Source of the DNA: Bolinopsis microptera
Taxonomy: Eukaryota; Ctenophora; Tentaculata; Lobata; Bolinopsidae
NCBI RefSeq assembly: GCF_026151205.1
Contig: NC_087082.1
Location: 4,843,908 to 4,907,907, forward strand
Direction of reading: 5' to 3'
Length of the DNA: 64,000 nt
Shown: positions 20,518 through 34,708 of the stretch, in pieces
Position numbering within the stretch: the stretch's first letter is position 1
How the letters are laid out: each line of letters starts with the position of its first letter
Translations under genes and position numbers: made by a program
The notes under the pieces: model-generated
Databases searched by the model: none
What the model was told of the DNA's origin: nothing
Seen by the model: only the letters and a program-made list of their open reading frames with translations

Positions 20518-22246
20518 CAACTTGCTTCGACTGCTTGCTTTCCTCGAATCAAACTTTCCTGTAGATAGTATAGAGTGTAGGTCGTTCGAGAATGAATCTA
20601 CTATGCTCTTACATTGGGATATGTGATTATAACGTGTTGATATTTAATTTTATCAGGAACTTATGATGTTATGAAATATGAAATATGAATACCTTAACAA
20701 AGCATTATATAGTTGGTTGATGAACGCGTGTCTCCGGGCAGTCTTTCTCGTGTTCCACACGATCTGGAGTTCCTTGCGAAGTAGGTCGTGGTTTCGTATC
20801 ATCTGGGCAATACGATCAGCTTTCACTATATCAGATTCGACAAAACGATGCTTACAGATGTCTTCAGCGAGGAAGATCTAAGGTGTGTGGTCAGCAGGGT
20901 CCAGTCACAAGAATCGGGGCAGAGTCAGCTTAGCAGTTCCTGGCTTCTAAAGTCGATCCGCTCTGTCGGTGATTATACAACACATTTAATGACCTCTTTC
21001 TGCAACTCTGTATCTTTAGCTGCAGGAGACTTTGCCGCATTTCATACGGTCTTTCCTGTCTCCCCCAACAGATGATACAGGAATGGAAGGATCTGTTATC
21101 ACCGAAACACTATGAAAATTTTACCATGGCTGTTGATGTAGTGTCTTTCCAGCCGTCGGAAGCCTTGTTTACCGGCTCTGTTTCCAAGTGTAGGTTTGTT
21201 TGACGCGTTGGTAGTAGCTGCATACTCTGCTTCTAGCCGGGGTCAGACAGTCTATTCATACAGGGTGGTGTGTAGCCGGGGTGACTTCGCTGATAGATTG
21301 TATCATATCCTTGAAGTGGGGCACTTTCGACTTTTTGAAGGCAATCCTCAGAAATGAGAAGCGGGCTAGGTGCCATATCCGCATTGCCTTTTTCGTAGTG
21401 CTGAAAATGCGAGGCCAGATCTGATGCCGGAACTGTAGCATCAGACTTACGGCGTAAACTTGTCATGTACTCTTAGTAATTCAGTAGTTGCTTCTACTCT
21501 GCATCTTCCTGAGATAGTTTCCCGATCATTCACTCCTTGGGAGGTTTCCCTTGCACCCCCAAACCACTGTTTCTCCCGCGGCTTGAGATGCTTGGCGTAT
21601 ACGAAAGGCTGTTGCTTAAATCACACTTACAAAATATAATCTAACTTTATCGGGTGACTTGCCTTTTAAGAGTTTCCTACGACACGACAGCAGTGTGCTC
21701 GATACCCTTGACGATGGCTTTTACCTGGCATAGATACAACAATTAATACCGCTTAATATTTAATAATAATAATTTCTTATGGAACGTGTGTAGCAATTGT
21801 AGTGATAAATAAACTAACAACGAAGGACGCAGCAAAGTGCCAAGAATCGCAAAGTAAGAAATTAGATCCAAACTGTACGATCTTTTGGCAGGGCGTTATC
21901 ACGTACCAAATATGCATACAGGTTCATAACTATAAACTGGTACTTATTTATCAACTTTACTGTAGTACTGTCACTGTCTACTTTACTGCTGATAGTTGTA
22001 CCTACAATGACTTTGGAATCTTCAACTACTTATAATCTATACACTGTGCACTTCAATTTCAAATAGTTCAGTTGCTGTACATGCAAAATAAAATGTATCA
22101 TCATACATGAACCAATGACTGTACAATGTAATTCGGTGTGATCCAGCTGTGTACCGCAGAAAAGCAAACGAACGCAAACGCAGGAAGAACCAAGTTGAAG
22201 TTTTCTGCAAGTGTCAGGCGAACCGTTGCGCGCGCAAATATGGCGC
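20515..22246. other. gene-free stretch
   Basis: No recognisable gene, RNA or structured repeat. Short open frames at 20.7-21.5 kb overlap on both strands and show no family motifs. Confidence 0.45.
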
Positions 22247-22530
22247 GCCAGAATGTTCCAGTCGATCCGGACCAGTCTTGTACTGTGAAATGTACAGTGT
22301 ACACGCGACGACGCGTGGTAGAAGTTTCGAAGTACCCAGTATATTTAGTTGTTTACAATGTATGTTATGTGTGAAATGGCTGAATTGTAAATTCAATTTC
22401 TGTTTAATTTCATTTTACGTAAGTTGTACAAAACGAAACTCCTCAAGAGTTTCGTAATTTGGTGTTGATGAGTCGTTGTAGAGTCTCGTTGTCACTGAGG
22501 AGTTCGTAGGAGTTCGTACGTTCATCCATG
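22247..22530. repeat. partial second copy of the hAT-like element
   Basis: Matches 19660-19930 (GTACTGTGAAATGTACAGTG, CATTTTACGTAAGTTGTAC and GTTGTCACTGAGGAGTTCGT) to its 3' tip, with many single-base insertions and deletions rather than substitutions. The 5' half is absent or unrecognisable. Confidence 0.75.
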
Positions 22531-25500
22531 CCTAGGCACGGCTTGCGCGCTTGAAAAATAAAAATGCTGAAGAATCTTAAAAGTAAAACGCCTACCTATT
22601 TCCAAAAATCCACTATCATAATTTACAAGGTCATGCCTTTAGCTTTGGGGAACGCTGGTGTATGCCCCGGGATCCAAAATTTGATCACATGATCATAACT
22701 TTGGCACGTGAACTTATCATACGACGGTAATGATTCCAATTAAATTTTCTTAGTTACATTAGTAGTTTATAGTAGCTAACCGATCACAGATAGGAAGAGC
22801 AAATTTGGGCTTTTGTTCTGCGAACCGTGTGTTTTTTTTTTTGTTCTCGGTGGGCCCGACAGGTTTTTGTTGTGTAGTAGTGCTGGGGAAAACAGCTTTG
22901 ATTCTCAATGATGTCAATATTGGTAATTGCCATTAGTGCCACAGTTGCTGTGGAAAAAAAAGTTATGTTCCCACCCCCCAATTATATATCGTAGAAGGCA
23001 ATGATTTTACGCACATCACCATGCATCTGGCTGGATAATTAAAAACAAGGCAAACTGACCTTTAGACTTGACCACCAGCAATATCATTATATCCCATAGC
23101 TCGAAATAATAAATGCTTACATAGAAAAATCTGGCTGATCTTATCACATTGTGGTCCCGGGGTTCCCCGGTTAAAGCCGCCTTACAGGAATGGGTCCTTT
23201 TACAGCCCAATTAAACTAGTCATGCCAGTACTGTCATTATACTGTAAACAAACTATTTAAAAAAGAATTTTTTGTAGAAGAAGAATAAGATAGCTTTTGC
23301 TAGAAATTTTAAATTGTAAGCCTTAGAGCATCTTCCAATTTTAAAAATTTAAAAAATAACATTTTACCCTCACTATGAGGTGGTGGTTCAACTTAACTAA
23401 ATTTCAACTTTGAGTAATAGATTATTAGGTCACAACCAAAATATAGTTTTGACTTCCCATTTTGCATGTGCTTTTCCATTATTAGAATTTATGTATGGTA
23501 TTGATTGAATAATTGTACTAAATATAACTTTTGTTTATTAAACTTTTGTTTTATTATACTCACCTATTTCTCGTCTTTCCTCCTTCCATTCCAAACTTAT
23601 TTTAGAATCCTCATTTCCATTCCACTACGGAATGAGTACAAGGTAAAACTCTTTAAATATAAAATGAAATGGTTAATCAAATAAAAACAAGATTGAGAAG
23701 AACAGCCAGAGACACTTCGTCCTTGTCCGTGCTACTGAGGGCTGCTGTATGGCTCTGTGCCAGGAACAACAGGATTTTCGCGATTATTTTGGCCAAATTT
23801 CGCGGTACGCGAATTTAACAGGCTATTATAATTTAAACTTTCATAAAATTGGTCGCGGGAGAATGGGAAATTTCGCGATTTCGTACATGCCGCGAATTCC
23901 TTTGTCCTGCTCTGTGCTGGGGCGAGGTGGGCTGGGACATATGGCGGGGGCGCCGGTGGGTTGTCCATTCTAGCGCTGTTGTTCGCCAAACAAGTTCCTC
24001 CAATTCACTGTTAGGTCTCTTATTCTTCTTTCTGCCCGCCTGAGGCGTTTTTGAGTTCTTCTAAAAACTCTTTCAGGGTCGTCTGTATACGCATGCTGAT
24101 GGCAGTTTCCAGGCCTTCTCAGGTCCCTTGATGAGACCATGCTAGAACTAGAAAAGGTAATAGAAGGTTAGACAAAGCGGATACGGGAGGTTTAGAGATG
24201 AAAGTGGGATTTTCAAAATCATAACATAAATCTAAAAAATTTCTTCAAGTAAACAAAATTTGAAGTTAAAAAAATGAAACTCGTGAATGAATCACAATAA
24301 AATAATACAATAAATATCAAACAGAAAGAAGGAATCCTCAGAAAGTCCTTCCAGTTTCTGAGGCTCACAGGCTGTCCAGTGGTACAGTGCCCAAGTGCGT
24401 GTTGGAACGAATTCTCGCGAATCTCGCCATCACGCGAGTCGCTGTGTTGAATCGCACTGCAAATGCCTCTGTTGTGTTTTTCACAATTGGTATCCTCGAG
24501 TTTCTGAAAAACCTTTCTTCGTTCTCCTTGCATACTGCCTGTGATGCTGGACATCACCTGTCTGCACTCTCCTCATCTTGCTTCAACAACTCCTTGCATC
24601 CTTAGTTTTCAAAATGTTTCAGCAGCCTCATCATCGCTGCTTCACCACTCATCTGATTTAGGTTATTGTAGGGGATGTTGATGGCTCCCTCGTAATGGGA
24701 AGGTGGCTAGATCTAAAATTTACACGAATTGTAGCACTCCCGGAAATGTGTAACGGTTCCCGTATACTACCTCCATTTCACAATTAAAAAGTGTTCCTAT
24801 AAATTAACGCAACTCTCCTAATATTACTATGGCCGCTGTAAACAAAGTTAATATATCGCGAAACCTAACGATACTATTTACTATCATTGGCCTTCTCAAA
24901 TGACCATAGACCTTGTATCCCTGGTTTTTTGGGAAGGGTGATAGTGGCATCCTTCTCGATTCTTCTATTGTCCATTTTATTGAATCTGTTATTAAGATCT
25001 GTGTTTTCCTCCTTTAGGTTCATCTCCAGTTTGTGAGATTTGCAGGCAAACCGCTCCTCATGATCGTTGGTGTTTTCTGCTTACTGTTTCGGTGGGGCAC
25101 TGGGCACAGTGCTCGCTTCTCCGTGACTGTTGTTGTGTCGGGTTGTGCATCTCTCAATGTGCTCTGAATCTCCTCCCTTACCTCTTTGTACTCCTGTTTG
25201 AATGTGTTTGGGAGGATTTGTAGCGGTTGAATCGTTTGTCCAATTCTTTCTGCACTATTCTTATGATCCTTTGAGTGGATTTCCATATCGGGTGTGGTGA
25301 TTAGCCCTCACTAGTAGGTTTTCTTCAATCCTCTTATAATTATAAAACAAAATATTGATTATAATTATTAAAGTAATATAATAATTTTTGAAATAATTAC
25401 AATTTATTCTCTTACGTCTTGTTTATCGAAAAGTTGTATAAAACGTATAAATTTTATATCTAAATCTTTGCCGATTATCCCATGAGAGAAAACTCAGGGC

Positions 25501-26045
25501 ACTCCTAAGATTAGTCTACTTAGTGGCCAGTGCTCAAGAGCTATGTCCGGGATATTGATTAAAAGATCCAGGTCCGTTCTCTTAAACCCCAAATTCTTTG
25601 ATGGATGCATCTAGAGTCAGGGTGGGTTATTTTGGGCCCTTTTTAGTTAGTCTCCAAGATGGAAAATTATCGCTTAAATAATTCTATTTTGTAAGAAAAA
25701 ATTCAGATATGTAGAAAGTTTGTGTTCTGTTGGCCGCTTTCAGGCAATTTTTCTATGAAATCTGGAATGGCTAATCATTATACGTAAAACTGTCGCCACT
25801 GTATTTATAAAAACTCCAGGGCAGCATCCAGAAGCTCTGTGAGGTACCGTAGTGAAATCTCCAATGAAACTTGGTGTATGGTATTAAAACCTCGCTCGAA
25901 CAAGAAAGAAACAAATTTAATTGGAATGAGGTTACGTGGGAATAAACCGAAAGGGGAATGGTCGTTAGTAACAGTATATGAAATAGGTTGACAGCTGCAG
26001 CCCGACATGAGTTTGCGCACAGGTGTCATGACACACGTGTTTTCG
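22531..26045. other. gene-free stretch
   Basis: AT-rich; I see no convincing gene, RNA or repeat unit. Scattered open frames under 115 codons show no motifs and disagree between strands. Confidence 0.4.
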
Positions 26046-26110
26046 GGACAGGGTTAAGGTTAAGGTTAGGTTAGGGTTAGGGTTAGGGTTAAGGTTAGGG
26101 TTAGGGTTAA
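26046..26110. repeat. interstitial TTAGGG-type telomeric repeat
   Basis: About eleven units of GGTTAAG, GGTTAG and GGTTAGG types in tandem, with several perfect TTAGGG repeats in the middle. This is the ordinary metazoan telomere motif at an internal position. The tract is too short to be a chromosome end and unrelated sequence continues on both sides. Confidence 0.85.
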
Positions 26111-27177
26111 CCCAACCACCGGTTCGGAAAACTCCTTGTTCGCGAAAAATGTGGGCCACTTGGGTTACTGTCAAACTCTGCTGGCTGCTGTGTATGTAAT
26201 CCGCAGCATCTTGATTTGAAAGCTTTTTGATTACTGACTTAGTTTTTTTTTAGAGTTTGGTAATGTTCGAAATTAGTTGCATTGAAATAAAAAAGAAGAT
26301 ATTGTTAATGTTGTTATTGAGACTTCAAACATGAAAAACATGACAAAAGAATGAAAGGAGAATTTAGTGGATAAAATAAATATTGAGATTACAAAGAAAA
26401 ATGAAATGAAAGAAAGAAAATTTTGGCAAAGTACGAGAAGAAAATGAATAAATCAATAATGTAAAGACGAAAGATGAAAAGAATGAAAGAGGTTATTTTC
26501 TGGTCAGTTAAGATTAATTAATTCATAAGTAGTTACACAAGCAGAACAGGTACTTTCTTTAGTAATTTTTTTTAATGGTCGTTGCCAGTTGTTGCTGTCT
26601 TGCATTGATGCCATCATGAGACTTCAATTTGATGGTTGTCAGAATGTTTAATGTAGGGGCTTATCACTTCAAGAGTTGATGGGAAAACCAAACCTTGTTT
26701 CCTGCCTCCGTCCTGTTGATGCACCTTTGTCGGTTCTTCTAAACAACATAGAAACTAGTTTTGGTTTCGCTACTTAAGCCGGCTGCGGATTTCTGAAGAA
26801 AAAAAATGTATAGGAATATAGATCTAGTGTGTATAAATATTTATTGTAGATGTAGATGAGTGAGCTGTACTGCAAAAAAGCTAGCAAACCTCTTTGTCGA
26901 TAAAAAAGCTGTGATAACATACAAAGAATGAATAATGGTAATTAAACTGCCTTTAATTTATGATCATAAATGTATTATGTAAGCAAAACGAATTCGATTT
27001 AGAATTAGTCAAGTGAATAATACATTAATACACTCGAAATTTAATCAATTAATATTATTATCCGAAATAGGAAAATAACTCATATATTTAAATATACTTG
27101 GAACTTGTAACAGTTTTAGGTTAAATACTGCACTAGATTTAATGGCTAAGAGCGTGGTTTGAGACGGAATTTAGCTT
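26111..27177. other. gene-free AT-rich stretch with one dispersed repeat
   Basis: 26312-26460 (GTTATTGAGACTTCAAAC, then A-rich ATGAAAGAAAG words) recurs at 37116-37260. No gene is visible. Confidence 0.5.
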
Positions 27178-27393
27178 CATTAGACTTCATGTCTCCCGAA
27201 ATAAACTGCGGAACAAAGTGAAACAAGGATAAGTTTTAAAACGGTAAAACCAAAATTTTCGTCACGCATTGGGACTTTATCAAGGTTACACTTGATAAAG
27301 TCCTATAGCGTGACGACAATTTGGTTTTCAGTTTACTTAGTCTTGTTTCACTTTGTTTTCGCAGTTTTATTTTCGGGAGCGTGAAGTCTAATA
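27178..27393. mobile_element. 210-bp near-palindromic foldback element (MITE-like)
   Basis: The left arm starts ATTAGACTTCATGTCTCCCG and runs to the centre (about 27282-27293); the right arm returns CGGGAGCGTGAAGTCTAAT. The arms are about 100 bp and mostly complementary, with small indels. The transcript of either strand would form one long hairpin. No clear target duplication is seen. Confidence 0.8.
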
Positions 27394-30300
27394 TGACAGC
27401 TAAATCGGAAATACTGACAATTTGGACGGAAATGGCCCACACGCAGTGATTTCTTTAGTATAGCAATAAACTTAACGGATTGTTTCCTATTCTCTTGATC
27501 GCTAACGAAGTTTCGTATGTGTTTAACCTGCATCTGTCTTCCAACCGTCTATTATTATGGAAATCCTAATATCATGGAAATAACTTATCTTTTTGTCTAC
27601 TCTTGGAAAGGTACAAATTAGCATTTTCATGCAAAAAACGCTGTGCAAAAGTACGGATCCATCCCATTATATTCAATCACTCGTTGGGGTAATACGGGAT
27701 AGCTTGGACCGGCCGGTTTAGTTGGACGTGGAGCCGGGTGCTGTATTTCTCCCTCTTGTCCTTGCCGCTGCCCTTTCTACCTCGGCTCCCTAACTCCTCT
27801 TCCCCGATTTCTAGCACAGGCATTCTGATTCAGTTAGTTAGTTATGTCAGCCCCCCCCCGGAAAACATTGACCAGAAAAAAGATAAGCACTTAGTCCATG
27901 GTGCCTGGTAACTGGGCTGTCTTAAGGACTGCGTCAGTCAAACGATATGACCTGTGGTTAGAATATATCTGTCCATAACATCAAGTCAAACATTCTTAGA
28001 AGATTTCTATAAATAGCCAATAGTGTCCCTCGACCATAGGAAATGTAAAATCTTTTTAAATCGATGAGGCCTGAGTTAAGTCGTAAATTTGATTTGGGAA
28101 TGCAGATTACTGTTGTGAAGTTACCAATTTTACGTGAGTACTTGATTCTTTTTCATCCCAGTTTGAAAAATTACTAATAGAATTGTTCGTGCAGACTCGG
28201 CAAAGCAAATTTCTTGTCAAGTGTTTTGAAACCAGAAGAAATTTAAGAGTGAAATAGATTATTGTAAACTAGGTCTTAGTTTACAGATAGAGCAATGTCC
28301 GAACAAAAACTGTGTCTAGAGCACATTGATGCTGTGTGTATTAACAAGTGTACCTGTACAGCTGGCCGGCTGTAGGCACATCGGATCATTATATAACTAA
28401 TATTCTCCTCAGATAGAAAGGACAGATGTAGCAATCATCCACTTATCTTAACAAAACACTATTCTATGATTACGAGAAAATGTCACGGCAGGTTTGATTA
28501 CCACTTTGCAACATCTTAGTGGCTGAGCAGGTACGCATCACTCGAGAAATTATAGAGAATTTGATAGAACATCAAAGTGGATGTTTTTTTTAGGTCGAGC
28601 TTCACGATTTCACACTTGCTGTACTTCATTATAGAAAGGGCTGGTTGTGGGTGGTTCCACAATATCGTTTACGATAACCATTCGGATTGCTGAATCGGTG
28701 TTTAACCAAACTTTATTAACACACAAGTCTCGTTTTTTTCTTTTGCTAGCCAACATATTCGCCATGCTTTTATTATAAGCCGATCTTGAGGAGGTTGACT
28801 TCCCCAAAAGCATGTTTGATCAATTGCTTCATTAAAGATTGTGTGTGGCTTTAATGGCGCAAGATGCAAAGCTTTAAGAAGCTTAAGACGTTCTCAAGAA
28901 CGATGTCTTAATGCCTATTGATGAACTTTAACAGTCAATGTTTGATAGGAGACAATCCTTGCCTGTGACTAAAAATATTTTTTGGCAGCTTCCGTGTTAT
29001 AACTATTCTTTTCATCTTTAATAGACTGTTGAAGAAGGTTGATCGCCTTTCTGTGTGTTTCTCATTGCTTCTTCGACCATTAGCTTTAACCCAGCATCAG
29101 CGCTTTCGTGCCTTAGCTTGATATATAGCCCACCTTGCCTTTTAGATATGAGAACAGTTTTCGAGGGAACCTATAACACCTTTAAATTCCAACCTCATTA
29201 TTCATTGTTTTAGTGATAAGATCTAAGGTGCTCTTCTTGGTTACGTCGTAAGACCATGCCTCAGACCAAAACAGATAATGTTGTTGATTTAGACCGTAGT
29301 TGACTAAAGTTGAAGAATTTAGCCAATGATGATCGATAATCCTAGCTTCTACTTCAAGTGTTTTTGGGCCATTTTTCTGAGGGCAATGATGTTCTGTTGC
29401 CGGCGAGAGGTTTGCGACGGGCAAATACTGGTAACCGTTAGCTCAACGAAGTTCGCAACCTCGGCTCCTCAAGCTCGCCAGAGAGCAAGGTTCACAGTGG
29501 TCCAGTAACGGTTACTAACACTTTCTGCCCTCTTATTGAGGGTGAGCTCTTTCAGGTGACCTTACGCCTGATGCAAATCTTCACAAATTCCAGTGTAGTC
29601 AGTTCATTGTACCTTCTTTGGAGGAGCATTTTTGATACGGATAGCATTTCTTAGTGGCCCTGATCTTTTGACGAAACAGGCCAAACCTATAGGGGGGAGG
29701 CCTTATGACGCAGTATCGAGATTTCTGCGTTAGTACCTTCTCCAAGTGGTTGTAGTGATCGAGGTCATTAGTGAGAATGAGCTCTCCGTATTTCTGTTTG
29801 GTGGTGGTTCGTCTCCCGTTTGTCTGTTTGTTCTTTGAAGTAAGAATGGTAACGAATGTGGTTCATGTTTTAGCCAGTGATGTTCTTGTATTGGTATTAT
29901 TCTCGTTATGACTACTTTTTTTGCTTTCTATTTCTCCATTTCCAGCTTTTGTATGCATTTAAAACACGCATTAATCATACTGGAAATAAATTACTTTGTA
30001 GTGGTAATGTGTTTGTTATTTTTATTTTTTCCAGGAAATACCCGTCAGACCTGTTCTATTCTTTATAGCAGCTTAATTAGTTGTTCAGCTCGGTTGAGAC
30101 ATCATACCGGGCCAGGTGATATCTTTGCACCCTTGGTTATTATTACCGTTCATTCATGGTAGTCATTCTATGTTCGCATTACGGGCTTCCGCTTTTGGTG
30201 TGTGAAGCTGTCATAGGAGAAAATTAATTTTCATCTTCCAGGGACTTTTGACCCTTACGTTCACAATATGGTTTCTTTCTTCGAATTTAGGTGGGGTCAT

Positions 30301-32639
30301 TTGGCGGCTGCGTGCTGTCTGGGTGCTGTCTGGGCTCCAATTCTTTGCTATATTCAAATATGGCTGAATCATGGTCCCTTCTTCCTGTTAAAAACCAAAG
30401 AATTAATTTACAATTATTGCTTAAATCCTATAAAGTAACTGTAAGATTTGTCTACTGCACACCATCTGAAACGGTTAGCAACAGTTTTCTATTGATTTAC
30501 GGCTTGTCGATAAGTTCCTTCACTTTTGGACTTGAGAAGTGGTGGTTGTTATTCTTTACTTTTGGTTTTACAAATGATAGACTTTAGTGTTTCTTAACAG
30601 AGGTGCAATAGTAGAATCTTCTTCGTTTCTCCGAACTTTCGTCTTAGTGGTGGTTGATCGCCTGTTTGTGGTCTTCTGATTTTCTGAAAATAAAGAACTG
30701 GATGTGGTACTCTATCAATACATTACATAGCTCGAGGGTCCATTCTTATTGTCCTCCAGGGCGTGTGCTCGTATCCACTGTTTTAACCTGGAAGTGACTT
30801 AGTAATAACTAGTATAATAAAAGTTGGTCTTACGTGGCGAGGAAAGTGGGCGTTCCTTGATATGATAATGGTGGGCCCTATTTCCAAAAAACTATAGAAT
30901 TTCGGTTTGTGAGACATTTTACCATTTTTTCGAAAAATGTCAAGAAAAAGGTTCATTATGGTTAAATTAAGTTTCTTAGGCGTGCAAACCTACAATTTAC
31001 ATTATCTGCAAAAGAGAAATAGAGAGTATATAATCGTTTTTGAGTATTAAAAGTGGAATTTCGTTACGGAGTGATTAGATAATTTTTCAAGATTTTGGAC
31101 ACCCCTATTTCTTGAACTAATTTTTATCTCAGATATTCCTTGAACGTTGTATTTGGGACGGCTTCCAGGCACTTTTCCAGAATTTTTCCTTCAATTTAAT
31201 TTATCAAGTAAAAGTGTGTATTGCCTAAGGATTACAAAATTTGAGGGCTTCAAAATTTTGGGTATTGTTCCGGAGGGACTGTTACGAGTGACGCATCAAC
31301 AGTTCTTCATTCACTCGAATATTTCATCATGTTTCATCTGTTCTGGCTCAAATAGTGGAATTCTTTTGCAAATAGATAGATATCCACTTTTAAACAAGGT
31401 TAGACACACAAATATATTGTTGTGAATAAATCAAAATCTGGTTCAAATCCTTGTCTGATCCACAATTCTGAAATAAAAATCCGATATGTGAAAAAATCAA
31501 ACCTGGAGCTTAAAACTCTGTAAATTTCCCTGTAAAATACAGACATTTAATATCACTGTTGAAAAAAATATAAATCAGAGTTCTTTTCAAAGCTGTTGCC
31601 GACAGCTAACAATGTTTCTCCATGGAGGGCGGATTTTACCAACTACTTCAGAAGCTAATCTCTAACTTAAATTTGTAGATCTATGTTGATATAATATCTG
31701 CTTGCTCTAGATATTTGATGGTTACACTTCGGTTCTGACGAGTAAACGGTCTCGGGATGAGAGAGTATCCCTGGTCGTCTGGTCTATCTCTCTGTCAGGT
31801 CGTTGCGCAACTGTTGTTTCAGGCATTGTTACCGCAGTGTAAGGGGGATGTAGGAATTTTCACGTGCTTCCTTAATGATTCTTGATCTTAACTCCAGCGG
31901 GGGTTGACCAAATGTGTGGGTTGCACCCGTAGGGAGAGAGGTTGATATTCTTTAAGTATTCGGGTGAGGGGGAGGCCAAGTGTTGAGGTTGGTGCGAGCA
32001 ATAGGGAGCTGGTTTCTTGGTGGAAGTGCTGTCGGGGGATAGTAACTTCAATCTTCCTGTGGTCTTCTTAGTGGGAGGTTGTTCGTGGGGACAGTTTATC
32101 GGTAATTCTGCCGGAAAATTCGTTCACATAAAATGGATAACTTCCACTTGTACAATTCAGTAATCAGTATGCCAACATAAACCTATCCAGTGTGGAATAT
32201 ATTAGTACTTGCTTTACTACCTTTTGCAACTTATTTTTTTAATCGAATTATTCGAATCCAGTAGCCAGGTTTGTTTCTCACGGATCAAATTATATCGCTG
32301 GCTACATTTAATAAGGTGCTGTTTGTCACTTACTTGACTATTACATTTTTGGTATTTCTTGACTGATTTTTATTTGTTTGTCCTATGTTTCACCACAAAG
32401 ATTTCTGTGTGGAGAAAGGAAATAGTTATGTTTATATATGATGCCGTAAGATCCTGAATAAAAGACAGGATTTAGAATTATACTGTTTTAAGTCCTCTAT
32501 GACTCTATGAAGACGTTCCCTCATACACTCTTCAGTACGCCTCAGAAGCTGGAAGGTTGTGTGCATTAGAATATGTCTCACTTCCGCTCAAATACCGGAA
32601 CAACTCAGTCGTAACCCTTGTTAATACTTTAAACAGGTA
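27394..32639. other. gene-free stretch
   Basis: Over 5 kb with no recognisable gene, RNA gene or tandem repeat. Several pieces look as though they might once have been coding, but frames are broken every 60-100 codons, which would also be expected from uncorrected indel errors. Confidence 0.4.
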
Positions 32640-33300
32640 TTTTTCACACCAAGAAAAGAAAAGTGTGTGCAAAGTTGAAAAAAGTAAATTGACAAAAAAA
32701 GTTATTGTAACAAGATGAAAAAAGGAATGAAGAAATGAAAAGAAATGAGTGACCCTATATAAATGCGTTCCCTGTACAACACAGAATTAGTTACGCTAAA
32801 ATCGTTATCCACAAACTGTGTTATATAGAGGCGGAAATACTGTCTTAAGATACAAAGAAAAAGGGGAAATGAAAGAAAGAAAAGTGCAAGATATGAAAAC
32901 AAGAAGAAAAAGCAAAGTTATTAAGAATTTTGTTAAAGATCAATAATTGGAAATATGAAAAATATGTGACCTAGTGCAGCGAAAAGATGTGTATTATAAA
33001 AACAGAATTTGGCACATTATCTTTCTAAAGTATAAAAGGTTTAGTGTCAATTACACGCCCCGCGCCCTGCACGTTTCAGAGGTAAGGAATTTGTTGTTGT
33101 GGTCCGTGTTCTCACCAGTTGCCCTTTTTAAACACTCTTATCGGAGTGAAGTTGCATTTTGGCTCTCCGCAGTGCTTGTGCGGGAGTATGTACAAGCAGT
33201 TACGGGGCTCTCCGCACGTGGTGAATAGCCAGCCACTCGTTTTCTGGCAGTGTTCACTTTTTGTGCCAGTGTCCCTGTTTATTGAAAATACACTTATTGA
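32640..33300. repeat. dispersed repeat family, copy 1
   Basis: Shares ATATAGAGGCGG, an A-rich GAAA block, GCGAAAAGAT, AATTTGGCACATTATCT, CTCACCAGTTGCC and CTCTCCGCA with the two copies at 35395-35655 and 35684-36150. The copies differ mostly by 1-2 base indels. No protein is encoded. Confidence 0.75.
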
Positions 33301-34388
33301 ATGAAATGTTTATCAAATTGTTATAATACACATTAATATCACATTTGTTAATATTTGTTTCAAGGTCCCTTCTAAGTCGTTCTTATCCTTTCGAGATCTT
33401 TATAGAGTGGAGAAAAACTCTTGAGCCAATGAATATCATAAACGTGCCATCCTCATAGGATTTAATAATATTTAAGATATGACCATCTTATAAATCCAAA
33501 CGAAATATAAAACATTTTATCATTAAAATATCAGTCAAGTTTTTAATATCAAATCAAACACTAATTGGGTTTAAATTTGACTGGATGTTAGATAGTTTAG
33601 AATTTACAAATATCAAATGTAAAGTAACGAGAAATTCTATAATTTAACACTTAAAAATCTTTGAATCTAGTTTAAAAAGATGGGTCATACCCATTTAGTT
33701 TTACACGTTTACAATTTGAGGTTTTACAGTTGCGCTTGGGACTTGTTCTTTATTTGCATGGTGTAGTGATAGAGGTTGGGATCGGAGGAGTTTGAGATTG
33801 TAGATTGTAGTTGGGATCGGTTTCTTGCCAAGCCTTTTGCGGGCTGGAGTCGGATTCAGTTGGAAAGGGTGTGCAAGGGAGTGTGATCTTCTGGCGTTTT
33901 GGCAAATTAAGATTGTGAGTGTTAGTTAAGGGAAGTGTAGTCAGGTCGCCCGCCGGGGAGGCGTCTGTGGATGGCTGGTACTGTGGAGGATGCGGGGAAT
34001 CAGTGTGGGGTGGTGGAGAGATACTACTCAATGAATGATTTTGCGTTGAGAGAGGTTCAAAAACAGATCGGGAGCAGGATTTTTACTCTTAGCCCGGAGT
34101 ACATCGGTTCCGTCTAGTTAGTAGTTTTTTGCTGATTGATACCGAGATATCGTGATGTTGGCCTTGTACGGTCAGTTATTGGTTGTCGATTCACAGGTAA
34201 TTCCGAGGACGCGTGATTAGTTGAAGGCGTATCCTATTTATGTGATTATTGACTGGACAGTGTACCCCCCTTAGTTATAATCCTTAAAATTTATTACAAA
34301 GTAAAAAAAACATTTGTAAAATGAATCTATCATTAAAAATATTAATTGATTGAAAAACCAAACGGAAAAAGCAGGCCCAATGTACATA
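33301..34388. other. gene-free stretch
   Basis: AT-rich, with a more GC-rich patch at 33.75-34.1 kb that carries no recognisable protein. Confidence 0.4.
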
Positions 34389-34708
34389 TCTCTACTATAA
34401 TTCCAAACGATTCTTTTGTCTGTTGTCTATCTCTGTACGACCGCCCCCGTGCAAATAGACGAGAATAGGAAGTTGCGTAGTACTGCGTGGTACAAACGCG
34501 GATTTGTACACGCACGTGCAATGATATGTTGTAACGTCATTTTAATCGGTTTAGTTGATATTACGCTGTGTTTATTTCGGAGCAACATTTAATTTTGGCT
34601 GTTATCTACGGTTGTGTAGGATATGTTTTGACGCTATTTAAACTATTAACTACTAACCAAAGTAATACTATCAATATTAGTTCTTCCCTGTGACCACGGG
34701 TTTTCTAT
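34389..34708 (+). mobile_element. non-autonomous Helitron
   Basis: The 5' end TCTCTACTATAATTC is the canonical Helitron start and follows an A. The 3' end has a short GC hairpin CCCTGTGACCACGGG followed by TTTTCTAT. The interior (CGACCGCCCCCGTGCAAAT, AACGTCATTTTAATCGGTTT) matches the tandem copies at 54.06-54.91 kb, which lie on the other strand and are about 317 bp long, like this one. The last base departs from the usual CTRR. No Rep/helicase is encoded. Confidence 0.8.

Noticed and set aside
25965-26174. Asn/Pro/Leu repeat protein on the minus strand
   Set aside because: Translation of the TTAGGG-type telomeric tract.
31430-31470. tRNA gene suggested by GGTTCAAATCC
   Set aside because: No matching A box or acceptor stem could be found at the right distance.
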